Source of the DNA: Nephrocerus scutellatus
Lineage: Eukaryota; Arthropoda; Insecta; Diptera; Pipunculidae
Length of the DNA stretch: 64,000 nucleotides
Direction of reading: 5' to 3'
NCBI GenBank assembly: GCA_947095585.1
Contig: OX352762.1
Coordinates: 89,635,749 to 89,699,748, forward strand
The first letter of the stretch is position 1. Every line of letters starts with the position of its first letter. Of this stretch, positions 10,294 to 25,200 are shown piece after piece. The translations under genes were made by a program, and so were the position numbers. The notes below the pieces were generated by a model that searched no databases, had not been told where the DNA came from, and saw only the letters and a list, made by a program, of their open reading frames with translations.

Positions 10294-13200
10294 GTAAGCA
10301 AACAATGTAACAGAATACAGACGTGAGTTCGGTTTTCCTGTTGTACATAAACTTTTGTGTGATTGGCTAATTTGCTAAAGGAACGTGTAAAAATAGAGTG
10401 ATTTATATCTATGAATGACTTTGATTTATAGAGATTTACAGATATTTTAGATTGAAGAAGTATTTGGCTAATTTTAGTAGCGTGATAATTAAGCAAAATA
10501 TTACATCATATTAAGAGTAAACGCATCATTAATTTGACATTTTTGAAATTTGAATATATCTTATGCCAAGAAGTTAACCTAGCACTACTATATATACTGT
10601 ATACCGATGCACACCTACATTGTTTGTAATTCTGTTTAAATTTTCGTCAGCCGTCTTATCGCCGAACTGGATAACCTATCCATGAAACTCAAATTTAATA
10701 CACTTACCGATGTTAAAAAAGGAAAACATGGAACTTTAATAATACATATATGGAAAATTATTTCTATTTTACAGACATACACATTTCAGGAAGTTATTGT
10801 TATCGTTTCACTTTTATTGGTTGACAAAAAATGGTAATTTGACAAATTAAAGTTACCGCGTTGACCTTATTTATTAAATTAATGTTTTTATGTATGTAAT
10901 GTGTAATGCCGAAGCAAATGAAATTATAGTTTGTGTTGTGAATTGCACTTAACCAAATTTAAAAAATATCAAAATTAATATTTTGCCGGTTGTAAGTTAT
11001 TTGAATTTTAGGGTGATTGTTCGCTTTTAATCTCACCGCAAATTAGTACAAATAATTCGATAATGAAAAACAAAAAAAAATATTTCAATTTCAATTCAAT
11101 AACGTAGTAGTTCAACCGAATATGTGGAATAATAAATTAATTAAACGAAAACTGATTTGCTTTTGAGTATGTGGTCTTTGTTTAACGGTCATTGTTTTAT
11201 GTGTATAGGGTTTTTTTTACGATAATCTAAGAACCTGATAAAATTAAAAGACGCGATTTCCTTGAAAAATGTATACGCTTATACAGTAGTCGACTTTCTA
11301 AGCAATTTATTTTTTAGCAAATTCTTAGCGATAAAGCAACACTGCCAATATAAAAAGTAAATGGTGGTCTTTCATTTAAAGCACCCTGTTATTTTGCAGT
11401 CTGAATTAGTATCGGCTTTTATTATTATATTATTAATATGCATGTAATCGTACTCATATATTTGATGAGAAACACATCTGAACATTATCCCTCTTTTATA
11501 TATTACAACAATTATTAAATATAACAATTATATTCGTGTTCGCTTTTGAGTGTAATTATTTAATTTATTTTGTATGTTAATTTTCAGTCTAGTGTCGCCG
11601 TGTTTATGCAAAGGATCGCTGACATATGTCCACATTAATTGCCTCGAACACTGGATATGCACATCGGGAAAAACCATTTGCGAATTGTGTCTCTTTCGTT
11701 ATAAAACCGTGCAAACATTGAGGTAAGTAAATATATATTTTTTTAAATAAATATATTTATTTTGTAGTTAACTTTAATTGGTTTAAATAAAAAAAATATC
11801 AAGAGTTTTCTTGTATTTAGTAGATAGGTTAAGTAGGTAAGTAGTATATTATCAATCAGACAGTGTTTTTCGATACAATAAGTAACCATTATTCAAAAAA
11901 TCCGATAAGAATGTTATAGTCTAGCATAGTATTTTATAATGGTTGCTCGATATCGTATTGCGTCTAAGTATTCGATTATATTTATATTTCAAAACTCATT
12001 TTTAGTTTCCCAAGGAATTCTCCGTTAAAGTTTTATGAATGTTTACATAGGCTCAAATCAATTTTCAAAACACTCTTACTTCTCCGAATCTTTTTTTGGG
12101 CTAACGTCCAACGGAATCTAATGCGTGCACATCTTTTCAAACAAAGAATATTTGCGATAGCAACGGAAGTTGAATTTTTGCAACGTCTGCAAATTATTCT
12201 ATATATTGTAATGATTCGTTACAATTACAATTATTCTATACAATTGTAAAGCTTCTCAACCGAGAAAAAAAAATACCAAAAAACGAACGAGATTGTTAAA
12301 AAATGTAAGCTATTATGGCGCAGTTGCTTCCCATTTGGCTTGTAGGGCACCATCAGCACAAAACACCTATAAGCCTGATATAACTCCTAAGACTCGAGTA
12401 TCGACTCTACCCGATCCACAGCCTCAACAAAAACCAGTAAAAACACAACGTTACAGAAGTCAGAGGCATGGTGAAACAATTAATTCATTAGATGACTAAC
12501 ATGATAAGCATAATTACTATGCTAGACTTAATGGACAGCAAATATAACTAACTAAAAATCATAATTTGGAACGCAAACGGACTTGCCCAGCACAAATTAG
12601 AACTAAAACAATTTATCAAAGACTACAATATTAACGTTTTCCTAATATCTGATAACCATCTTACAAATAAATGCTTTATTAAAGTCGGCGACATTATCGC
12701 ACAAAGCACCCTGACGGAGGGGTACATGCAGGTACAGTAATCATAATCAAAGATAATATAAAATATATTGAACTCTCACACTACAAAAAGAACCATATTC
12801 AATCAACAGCAATATAAAGAGAGGACAAAGAAGGCCCAGTATTAGTCTCGACCATATACTGCCTACCTAAGCACATCATCTCAATAGAACAATACACTAC
12901 CAACTCAAAAACACTGGGTCCGAGATTAATGCTCGTAGGAGACTTCAATCCTAAAAACAAGGCCACAAGACTAACAAATAAGACGGGCATAATTCTATTA
13001 AGAGCATTTCTAGCCAACAACTGCAAGTTTCTACCAACACTTGAGAACCAACATACTGGCCAACTGACCGAAACAAAACATTTGACCTACTTGAATTTTG
13101 TGTCACTTTTATAAAAATTAAATAAAATCCTGTTTAGAACTATCGTCTGACCACTCAACAGTTCTACTAGTGTATTTAAGCGATATTATTGTTAATGATA

Positions 13201-16200
13201 TACTTCAATTCAAATTCCAATTAAGGAAATATCAGGTCCAAGAAAAAGCTGCTAACTTTTTTCTTTAAATGGTTTAACTCGATTTATATTTATATAGTTT
13301 AACATAAAAGTTTACATTTTCATTGTAAAAATAAAATTTTTTATTTTTATAAATAAAGTAAATTTTATTATATTCATCTTTTCATCCTAATATATAGAAA
13401 TAAAACTTTGTCTGTATGTTTGTTCGCGAATAACTCGAAGACTGCTCATCCGATATAGCTAAAACTTTGTGATGTGGTTGGGACGGCTGGGCTGGATGTT
13501 TGTAGGGGGTTAGTGTGCATTTTTTATACATAAACTTATTACCAAGGAACAACTCACTGAACGACTTGCGCCAAGACAATAAGGTGGGTTATACCTTAAC
13601 ATAATAATAATAATCATCATCATATTTTGCTCAACAACCGGTGTCCGGTCCTGGCCTCCCTGAAAAAATCTCTACACCGGTCCCGATTTCGAGCCGATGG
13701 TATCCAGTTTGGAATCCCTAAACTCTGGGCGTCCTGGTCTACACCATTCTTCCAGCGTAGGCTTGGCCGGCCTCGCTGTCGTGTTCCATAAATCCTACCT
13801 CAAAGGACTTTCCGAGCAGGATCATTTTTGCTCATGCGAACTAGGTGTCCTGCCGGAGCTTACCGAGATTAATTCTTTTCACGATGTCGACATCGCGGTA
13901 ACGCTCGTGGATCTCATCATAATATAGTCTCCGGAATCGTCCTTCCTCACATACGGGGCCAACAAGTCTCCGTAAGACTTTTCAGTTTACCCTCAAGCCA
14001 ATCTTCGGACGTACAGTTCAGGGATTCGTTCTTCAGCCGTACAACACGTATGTGGAATGCTCTGCCAAGCTCTGTCTTTCCACATCACTATGATCCACAG
14101 GCATTCACATACACATCTCCTCTTTTCTCCTCCTTTTTCTGAACGCCCACGTTGTGCCAAGCATAAAACTGGGCATTATAAGGGTGCGAACCCTTTAAGC
14201 GTGCGCAAATTATATAAAAAAACCTAGGTCCTGTTTATTTGTTAACGGGCTGCTGTTACACTCGTGAAAATATAAATATAGAAATATAGCAATTGCGTAT
14301 GTGCAGCGATTGCAAATTATGTGAGAATATAAAGAGCACTGGTTTGCCCGGCCGTCCGATCGAAAAGTGCAGTGTCAACATACATAACAGAGTATTTAAA
14401 GATTTTTTTCTTTCATGTGGCCGTTCGATGATCTCATTCTTTAGCTAATTGTTTTAAAACAAGTCTCATCAAATTCAAAATAGAAGCCGATATATATCAG
14501 TTCCACATTTCCATGCACACGATGAGCGATACGCGTCACACGCGGAATATAAAAAATGATCTATGATATATAGCTGCTCACAAAATTTCAGATATCTAGG
14601 TCGTGTGAAGGTCAAAAACTAGCGACTTCACTTTTTGCTAACGGTTTTGTTAACGCGTAACAAGTTTTGTTTAATTTATATGAAGCTCGATTCTTAAAGA
14701 GTGAACTCAAATAATAAAATCAAACAACCCATAAAAATTAAAATTTTTCGTGTTAATTCTCTAATCGGGGATACACAATGTGCAGATTGAATAAAATCGG
14801 GTGAATTTTTTAAAAAATTTATTAAGGAGCCCTCCGACATCGAAGCCCAATCACTTCCAATTTTTTACAAAAAGTTTTGTGAGACGGGAGATACACATGC
14901 ATATAAAATTTTAAAAAAATCGGGTACTTTTTTTTATAAAATTTGTATGGGTACCCCCCAGATCCAGGGTCCGATCAATTCCAAATTTTTACAGAAAGTG
15001 TTGTCATCGGAAATATACATGTGTGCAAAATTTCAATAAAATGGGCTTTGTAAAGTGGGCTAAAAATTTATCAGAAAATCTGACCAGCCAGCCAGCCAGC
15101 CACGGGCACGCGAAGGACCGCTGACCTACGTCAGCAAAGAAATATAAAAAACTGAATATAATAAATTGAAGAATTTGAGAGACAAATTGAAAATCTCCCA
15201 AAAACAATTAAGGAAAGAAGAATAATCGACGAAATCTAACATGTGCAAATAGTGCAGACAACAGTAGGACAAAAACATCAAATACGACAAAAAATATTTG
15301 GTAGAACAAAAAAACCTCATCCTGTTAACTTTTTTAAAGAGGACTGCAAAAAAAAACAACCCATAAAAATTTTTCATCTAAATTCTCTAATCGCAGAAAT
15401 TGATATGGGACCCCTCGATTCTGGGTCATTTTTTTTATTGTAGTAGAAAATCATCGAAAGAGACATTTGACATCAGATGTCAAATTTGAAAATGCTCAGA
15501 TCATTTTATTCTGAGCACTTAGAGCACGCTCATACTCTGAGCAAAAAAGAAACACGAGCATTTTTCTTGAGAACTCTTTGACTGCTCTGAACTAATTTAT
15601 GAAAACGCCAAATGACAGAATATTGTGAAAACTTGTTGTTCTATCTGTAAGTGGATATCGACAACAAAAAACGACATCAATAAAAATACAATTCAGTAAA
15701 TAAAAATGTAAGTTGAAGTAAGCATAAAACATTTATGACTCGTTTCATTTGCTGGGTTCATTTGTGGGTGAGCTAAGATTTCTCTCTCGTGGTTTTAGTT
15801 TAACGTTGCATTTGCGAACTGTGCCCGGAGTACGGTTTGATTTTATGTACCTTTGTTTTGTAACTGATAATGTTACTTTGCTACCCGTCGGCAATCGTGT
15901 ACATCGGGCACTCACCTCGTTCACCTCGAAAACTCTGTCACTTTGAAAGCGAAAGGTATGGTTTCGGATACGGTTTGTGCAATTGGAAAGAGACATTAAT
16001 AAACAAAACACATACATATTACTAAAAGATGAAATAGAATGTTCATAATCGATTCGACTTTTATACTATTACGCACATTCATGGTAACTTTGTGAAATGG
16101 CATTAATAATGATTGTTTAAGTCGGCGTAATGTATATTGATGCTTGAGAAATGATGTGAAACCGAAATTTTCTGTTTTCGTTCATTATTAGAAATAATGA

Positions 16201-19200
16201 CATTATTAATAACCGTGTAAGTGCCGAGTTAAAAATATGGCGACGCAAACTCGTAGTGCTGCCATGAACAGGCAGAATAGATTTTGCAATCAAAATCCAC
16301 CAAATCAAGCAGCGCGGCCGACTGCGCAGCACACACAGCACAGAGTCGTTGAAGTGCGACGGTATTTAAAAAAATTTATAAGGGCCCGATCACTACCAAA
16401 TTTTAGAAAAAGTATTGTTTATTGGGTATACACATGTGTGTAAAATTTGAAAATAAATCGGGTAATTTTTATTTTCAATTTGTATGGGAGCCCCACGAAC
16501 CCGGGGCCCGATCACTTTCAAATTTTAAAAGAAAGTATTGTCAACGGAAATACACATGTGTACAAAATTTCAGGAAAATCGGGCTTTAGGAAGTGCGTTA
16601 AAAATTGATAATTAAAAAAAAATTTGTATGGGAGCCCCGACAATTTTTTTACAAAAAATTTTGTCCATCGGAGATACACATGCGTATAAAATTTGAAGAA
16701 AATCGGGACCTTTTTTCATAAGATTTGTATGGGTGCGCCCCGACCCAGGAGCCCGTTCTCTCCAAAAATTTTACAAAAAGGGTTTTCCATCGGAGATACA
16801 CATTTGTATAAAATTTTAAGAAAATCGGGTAAATTTTTTAAAATATTTGTATGGGAGCCTACCCCGAGGTCCGAGGGGCCTGAAATAGAAAGTATTGTCA
16901 CCGGAAATATACATGTGTGCAAAATTTCAATAAAATCGGTCTGTGGGAAGTGGGTTAAAAATTGAACAGAAAATCTGACCAGCCAGCCAGCCAGCCAGCC
17001 ACGTGCACGCGAAGTTAATATAGAGAATTTAATAAGAATAATTCTCAACTATGTAATTCGGAAAGGATAGTATTGAATTTAAAACGAGAAATTGAAAAAT
17101 CGACTTGTTTTTGTTTACATAGAGACCTTTAACACCTCCATGACAACTGTTCGACTCTTATAGTTAAAAATAATTATACGAAGACTTTAGTACTCTAAAA
17201 TGCTCTATATATTTATTTAGATAATAATTGGTTATGTAAACCATAATCTCCTCTTAAAGCACGATATGTGGCTGTGGCAGAATCACCATTTTTGTAGTAG
17301 GTTTTTACAATTTTCAAGCGTTGTGCGATAGTTAAGCGATCCATTTTCGTAAATGTCAGACTTTCAACTGAAAAAAAAAAATTGTTTTAACAACTTAGTT
17401 TGACAGATGTCGAATTTCAGCCCTATACTTTTGAAACCGCGAAATGGATAACCCTTCTATTTTTATTAAGGACATTGGGCGTCCTAATATTAAAGTGGCT
17501 CAGTCTCTAGATTATAATCATTCATCAGAAAAAGCATACTCCTCAAGAATCTGGTCGGAAAGACTACGAATAAGCAATAATTCCAAAATTAAATTGACAG
17601 TGCTAGAAAATTTATGTAGCGAGACATTATGTAGCGGAGCATTAAACTGATAGTGGTAGAAAATTTATGTAGCGAGACGCTCTTTGCTCTGACCCAATTA
17701 TATCTTTAAGGAGCCCTTTAAGAGCTTCGCTTCCGAATCGTCTGTGCTGAGCAATACATTTTTTTTTTTTTCATTACACTTTATCCATCAACATTTCTTA
17801 ACAATTTCGCATGGTTTTCTCTAAATGTCGAAGGCAGTTTACTACCAGATTTTTTCTGATCCACTTGCTTTGAATCATAAGGATGAATGCTTTGCACCCG
17901 TGCAAGGTGCAACTATTATTAGTTTACTTCGCCTATGGCGTACTTAACTTAGCCTAATTAAGTTTTTCAGCATTTTTCCTAAAGTTCCATGGAACTACTT
18001 CCCTTATCCCTGTGTACCCGATTTCCATTATTAAAGGCATTAATCTCAGTTACCATGTTTTCCTACTTTTACATGTCTTATAAATTTTCCTCATATAGAG
18101 AACTTCTATGCTTATGCTTTTCTTTCCATCATTTGTCCCCCCCCCCTTAACACCAACAGCTTTAGCCAGCATACAAATACCGGAATATAAAATTCCTCGT
18201 GCCCGATGCATTAAAAAGAGACTTAAGATGGAAAAACACAAATTGCGAACGAGGGAAAACCTTTTGGTGAATTGCCTTGTTGAAAACAATTTTTCAGTCC
18301 ATTTGTTCGTTTAACCTCCGCAAGCGTTTTTCCACAAAATAAAACAATCATCTCATACCGATGTGTGAGTGAACCAAGCATTTGTACCCTGACGTATGTG
18401 AGGTAATGCAAACAGCCAACTAACATGGTGACGAAAAACCAACACAAACAAATTTATTGTTATGTATCTGTGTAGTTTTTCATTCTTTGTCTTTGCCGTC
18501 GTCGTAGTTGTCCATTGTTTTAATGTTGCCACTTTGTTGGCACATATGTAAAGAGCACTTCCACGTTGTTAAACACAATTTAAAACGAGTTGCATTACCA
18601 TGTTCCCTTCCTAATATAATATAATATTTCATATTTTGCTTAGCATTCTTGCCATCTTCTTGGGTAGTGTTCGTTGCTGTAATGGTAAGCATTGCGAGCG
18701 TTTCATATCATATGTTCCTTGTTATTAACGGAGTTTTTTATTCTGGTTGGTTGGAGAATCTCTTCAACCTTCAATCTTCAATCTTCAATCTTCCCTTGGT
18801 TTGACAAACCTATTCCTGAAAGGGGTAAAGTCTGTCATACCAATAATAATGTTGTCCAGTGATCACAACAGCGGCGGCATCCACGTTGCTATCACGGAAC
18901 CATACTCCCAAAAAAGTTGTTAAGGCCGTCACAATTGGCTTGCTCGTATTGGTATACTGTTTCTCTGGAAGTTTTTTCTCTAACTGCGTGGTTTATTTAT
19001 GAGAAATTAGCTGATGCTTCACAGTGGTCTGTTGAGCCTAGTGGCGATAAGACATTAATGGAGAATTTATCAGGATGAGAGGTAAGGAACAAGTCACGGA
19101 AATTAAATTCCGGATTGGAATATCGGCTGTGGTAGAAGTTGAAAAGCAACTAAAATCACTACGGACACAAATCGCGAGTTCGGATCGGAGAAAAAATAAT

Positions 19201-22200
19201 GACACTAACTTTTAATCAGGCAGATTATTTCCGAGGTATCGGTATTCTCATACACCTGCGTTTCACCCAGTACCCAAATAGCTGATCTATGGACATATCC
19301 ATGAGCGTATGAACTGAGGATAGGATGTCATACAGCGGATTATCGTAACAAATTGTCGCCAGTGTTATATCTTCACAAAAAAATTAGTCGATTAACCAAT
19401 CAATTTTGTCAATATTGTCAAAAACTATAACAAAATTTTGTCATAAGACTAAAGAACTAAATTTATGTGTGACATTTTGTTGATAAAATATTATTGTAAA
19501 GTTCTGTGCCAAAGTGCGTATTAGCACTAGCAATAAGACCCCCAAAAGACGCTCAAAAAACCACCAAAAGACCCTCAAAAAATCCCAAAAAGAACAAAGA
19601 ACCCCGAAAGACAAAAAACCAACAAGAAAACACACGCAGACTGGAAAAAATCCTCTGTCCTGATTATTAGCTTTGGCTTTCGGGCTCGTAATAGGATTCA
19701 ATTTTAATTTGTTCGCATCAATGATCTGAACAAGGAAATGCAAATCTCATTTTACCGCACATGAGTAATGAAATGCCAAATTGCATCCTGACTATCGGCC
19801 CGTTTGGCGACCTCCAAGGCACGTTCATAAACTTGCACTGCGATGTAATTTAGATCGACAGATCGGTCAACTGCACGTCAGTCCTAAAAGATGATATATC
19901 ACATTAAGAAAAAAAAATTAATGAGCATTTCCCTATCAAGTGGTACCAATGACAAAGCGCAGCGTTCGAAAGCATCAAAATTTAGCTAAAAATTATAATA
20001 ACGAGATGTTTCCGAGGATCTGTACGTCGTTCTAAATTTACTGTATTCTGCATGTGTGTGTACTCTTTGCGTACGCAATGAGATTTCAGGATTTCCTTTC
20101 GCACACCGGGTGGTTGTATTGCAACGACGTACATCATGGTGCAGTGGTGCAGTGGTTCAGTGGTATATTTATATTTTGCTGCAGACAAAGATTTTTTCTA
20201 ATAAGTTTATTGTGTGATTTGGCAAAAATGCATTAATGTTTTTTTATTCAAATAGATTTGGAATATTTATCGAATTTTTCATTCGTTTTTTATCCCTCAT
20301 TTAAGCAGGAGATAATAAGCTTCTTTACACCATTTTTAGTTATTGTTGTGATGGAGCAAGTGACAGGCAAAATTTATTGTTGGAATCTTGCCAAGCGACA
20401 ATAATTATAAACATTATTCACTTTTATTTAAACTCTGACCTGTGCGGCGTTTGTCCTCGTATTAATTGGTTCATTATATTTTTATTACAGGTATACTTGT
20501 ATGCAGTCATTGCGGATGTGGTATTCGCGTTCGGCTAGCAGACGTGCTTTGCAGGTAAGGTGAATTTAATATGTGGAAGCTGAGAAATTAAGATAAGCTC
20601 ATTACACGAGTATTGCTGCAAAAAAATGCGTGTGTTCGATCCGACCCATACCAAAATCTATTTCGTTTTTTCAATACCAAACGTCTTATAAATCAACCTG
20701 TCGTATATCCTTTTCTGTTGTTCTGTTTGTAAATGTGAGTGCTTATAAATAAAAGTGAACAAGAACGAGGTTATGGGTATTACTTTGGTTTTATTGTGTG
20801 TACTGCTTTTTCTGTTTAAAAACTGTTTATTAAATTAATATTACGCACTGCTCGTTTGTGGATGTTTGTGTGTGTGTGTGTATGGACGTTGTAAACAATA
20901 AGCAGTAACATTAAGTTGTCCCCCTGTCAACCTATAACAACATTCAAAGTGCAATAAAAACACAACCTAATCAACCGTAGAAATACTCCGTCATCCCCTA
21001 GGTATGGAACTCTGAGTGTTAATCTACAACCGTAGTCAGGACCATTAACAGAGCAGATTCGAAAATTAACCGATCCTGAATACACATATCTGAGATTTGG
21101 AAAATCCGCATTATTTCCACTAACAAAACAAATTTAAATAAGAGTAAAACTAATAACTAGATGAATTTGTTCTTATTAGGTTCTTTGTGTATTTCCTTCT
21201 TAATATGAGGCCATAAAAAATGATCACAACAGAGCTTACAGGTAACAGAGCTTATAATAATAATAATTATATTTGGCACGACAGGCCGTTACGGTCCAAG
21301 GCCTAGCTTCTCGCAACCATTTGTGTTGAATTGAGAAGCTTTCCGCAACAAGTTATTACTCTTGGATGTTTGTCAGACATTAGTGAAATGTGGGACCGTG
21401 AAAAATAGTTTTGGTGTTTTCTGATTGAACTAAGAACCCCATTCTCAGAAATACATGCACCAACCACTCAGCCACGGCGCCCACATAATATTATCAAAGC
21501 TTATCGAGCTTTATTCTCTACACGATGTTGACATTGCGGGGACGATCTTAGATCTCATCATTATAGAAATTTTAGAATCGTCCTTCCTCACATAAGGTTC
21601 CAGCAAACCTCACATTCATATTTAAATTCTGGTATACGATCTTTGTTAAGGAACCGAGCTTTTTCGCTCCTCTGTTGCGAATGCAAATATAACTATTTTG
21701 GAATATAATTTATTATTGATTATTATTATTTTTTGGTTTTATTTGTTTTTATTTTTTGATATAAATTTATGCAAAGCCTCAGGTTTTGTGCTACCCGCTC
21801 TATCTGGATGTAAGTTTATTCAACAAATGATGGCAATGTCGTTCGCGTAAGTTAATATCTGTATGAACTTATAGAGGACTATTCACTCGCCGTTACATCA
21901 AAGTCTCGGATCGCTTTTCAACGCCAGGTTAAAGAGGTTCAGTTCATCCCCATGACGGAGCCCGTTGTAGATGTTGAATAGGCTTGGTAGTGATCCGGAT
22001 ATATTTGCTTGGCTTATAACATTGGTCGTAGTAGTCAACCTACATATTCGTGTCAGGTTATTTGGGATGCCGAATTCTCTCGTCGTCTTATTAACTTTTT
22101 ACTATGACTGAGTTTTGGAACTCTAATAATTTTTTATTGCCTGCCTTAGACTGATCAGTTTTTTATTTTCTTGGGATGAAGCCACACAAGTATGGGCCTA

Positions 22201-25200
22201 CAATGAGTGTAGCGTACGGGGCTATATCTTCTAATATATAAAAATCTCGTGTCACGGTGTTTGGGTCTCAACTGCTCCGAAACGGCTCGACCGATTGTTA
22301 TGAAATTTTTTATGTATATTTGGTAGGTATGAGAATAGGTTTTAAAGTAAAAAAAAAAACTGAGAACGACTGGACCAATTTGGCTAACTTTTATTTTATA
22401 AATTCGCCATAGTCCGAATAAGGTTTATGCGGACAAAAAATAGAAAAGATGCCCGGAAAATTGTAAAATTCGGAAACTGAAAGTGCTGTTTTCCATAGGA
22501 TTTAAATATGAACTCGCGACCATAACTCACGATTCGAACGATGGATTAGCGTAATTCTTTTTTTGTTTTGTTCGTTATAGTCCTAGGAAACAAAGACAAT
22601 TACAAAGGAAAGTCGGATAAACAGAAAAAATTGTTTTGTTCGTTATGTTCCCGGCGGGAAAATTTGGAAAACGATAAATTTGATATATTTTGAGGAAATA
22701 ACTCTATTGAATGTTTTCGGTGAAATGAAAACTCTGGAAAACGCATTCCAGCCTAACTTAAAATAAAATTAAATTTGTGTTGATTCGCGATCTGTTCAGC
22801 AAAAGTCGTTATTTCATTTCTGTTCCAATAGACTCCAATTGTTTGGGTTACGTGCGCAAATGTCATTTGACAGCTTTTTCTTTGATTTTGTGGGCAAAAT
22901 GATCTCCAAAAGACCACAAAAGACCCCGAAAAGAATCACAAAAAGACCTCCGAAAGTCTTTCAAAATCCCAAAAAATCATTAAAGACCCCCAAAAGAACC
23001 CCAAAAGACCATAAAAGACCCAAAATTAAAAAATGTGACACAATGATGTGACTAATACTGTGACTCGATATCGCAAAACAAACAGCTTTTCACAAGTTCA
23101 CAAAACGATTACAAACAAATTTATTGAAAGTGGGACAGGACAACGTCTGTCGGGTCAGCTAGTTATATATAATAATCTCGCAACGCCTAAACCACTAGTC
23201 ATATCGAAGCTATATCACAACATATGTTGTTTTGGTGCCCCGATAATTTTATCTCTTTTATGAGCCCGATAGGTGGCGCTGGAATTGTGATGTCATCACT
23301 CCTATAGGACGTTATGACGTCTAAGCCACTAGAAGTATCGAAGCAATAGTCACACCATTTGTCAGTTCGGTGCTCCGATAAGTCCATGTTTTTTTGACCC
23401 GGCATGTGACGCGATAAATCGCGATATTCACGAAAATCTTAGTTATTTCGTTTTAGACATACAAAGTCTCGGCAAGTCAAATTCGCCTACGACAAAAAAT
23501 TAAGGGAAAAAATACTACAAAAAAGGCCAATCTGTCTGTCTGTCTGTCAGTCTGCTGCGCATTTCGCAGATAGCTGCACGCTTCCAGATTGTGCAATGCT
23601 GCCTCCTGCACCTCAGAGTTTTGAACACTCTATGGGACAGATATTCATTCGTACTCGTGCAGTTGCTAGAGTTTTAAATGATCTCAACACTCACAAATCC
23701 GCTGGGCCAGATGGTATTTCCCCATTAGTTCTGAAGAGGTTTTCTTCCAAGCTGGCATTACCATTGTGTAAGCTTTTCCATCAATCCTATTCTTCTGGAC
23801 TCTTCCCGAGAAGTTGGAAAACAGCATTTGTCCAGCCCATACCCAAAAAAGGTCAAGGTCATGGAAACGCTTATCAATTATTAGCTTAAAAAATATCTTG
23901 AAACCAACGAAATCCTTAGTGACCGGCAGTATGGATTTCGTGGGCAACGTTCAATTGTTGGTATATCTCACCGAACAGTGGAACCGGTCTTTGCATCAAT
24001 TTGGAGAAAGCAAAGCTGTTGCACTCGATATTTCTAAGGCATTCGACAGAGTTTGGCATCAATCTCTTTTGTCTAAAATGCGTGCTTATGGAGTCGATGA
24101 AAGACTGCTTTATTGGATTAGGAGCTATCTTTTGGACCGCTCAGTCCAAGTTTTTTTGGACGGTTTCAAGTCTGTTTTGTCCCCGACTCTCTTCCTCAAT
24201 TTTATTAATGATCTCTTGTCTGTGACTTCTAATCCAATTCACTCTTTCGCTGACAACAGCACTCTCAGCTTCTCATATAAGTTTGAGGAACGTCCCTCCA
24301 CATCTCATGTGGAACGCAAACAAATTCGTATGTTAAGCACGTTAAATTCTGACCTTGACGGCATACTAAAATGGGGAGAAAACAATCGAGTAGAATTTAA
24401 CGTTTCCAAAACCCAATGGTGTCTCCTGTCGTCCAAGCGAATCCTAAATCCCATGCCATTATCCATGAATGGCACTTGCATCGCGGAAACTGAAAAATTC
24501 GCAATTCTCGGTATGTGCGTTAACGACAAGCTTCGTTGGAATGACCACATATTTATCGTCGCTAAAAATGCTGCGAAATGTTAAGGTTTTCTAGCCCGGT
24601 GCAAGATATATTTCACTCCCTAAACTTGAGTACAATTGCCATATCTGGTCTGGTGCGCCTAACACTACTTTGCATCAGCTAGATATAATACAAAACCGCG
24701 CGATAAAACTTATCGGTGACGAAATTATAGCGAAATCAATGGATTCGCTTGAACACCGCAGGAACGTTTCTTGCTTGTCACTGTTTTATCGCTTCTCTTA
24801 GCGGTGCTCAAGAGAAATAGCCAGCTGCATGCCACCTCTCCTTGAATTCAACCGCAATACTCGAGGCGCTCTAAATGCTCATCAGTTTACCCTCAAGGAC
24901 AACTTCGGACGTACAGTTAATTCAGGGATTCGTTCTTCAGCCGTACAACACGTATGTGGAATGCTCTGCCAAGCTCTGTCTTCCCACATCACTATGATCC
25001 GTAGACATTCAAAACACAAGCACATAGACATCTCCTCTTTTCTCCTCCTCTTCCTTAACGACCACGCTGTGCCAAGCATCGGCGCGACAGACCATGCGGT
25101 CCAAGGCCTGACTTCACGCAACCATTTGTGTTGAGCATGCATATTTTTGCACACAAATGGAGGGACCTACAGTTTAATGCCGGATCTGAACGGCGAATTG

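Noticed and set aside
16693..17048. Overlapping 90- and 110-codon frames on opposite strands
   Set aside because: Both run through the about 120-base internal repeats (IGDTHLYKILRKS and its antisense) and recur wherever the repeat does.
18108..18314. 68-codon plus-strand frame after the C-run
   Set aside because: Overlaps an equally long minus-strand frame and has no recognisable motif.
22839..23051. 70-codon Lys/Pro-rich frame
   Set aside because: Translated CAAAAGACC minisatellite inside a Helitron-like element.
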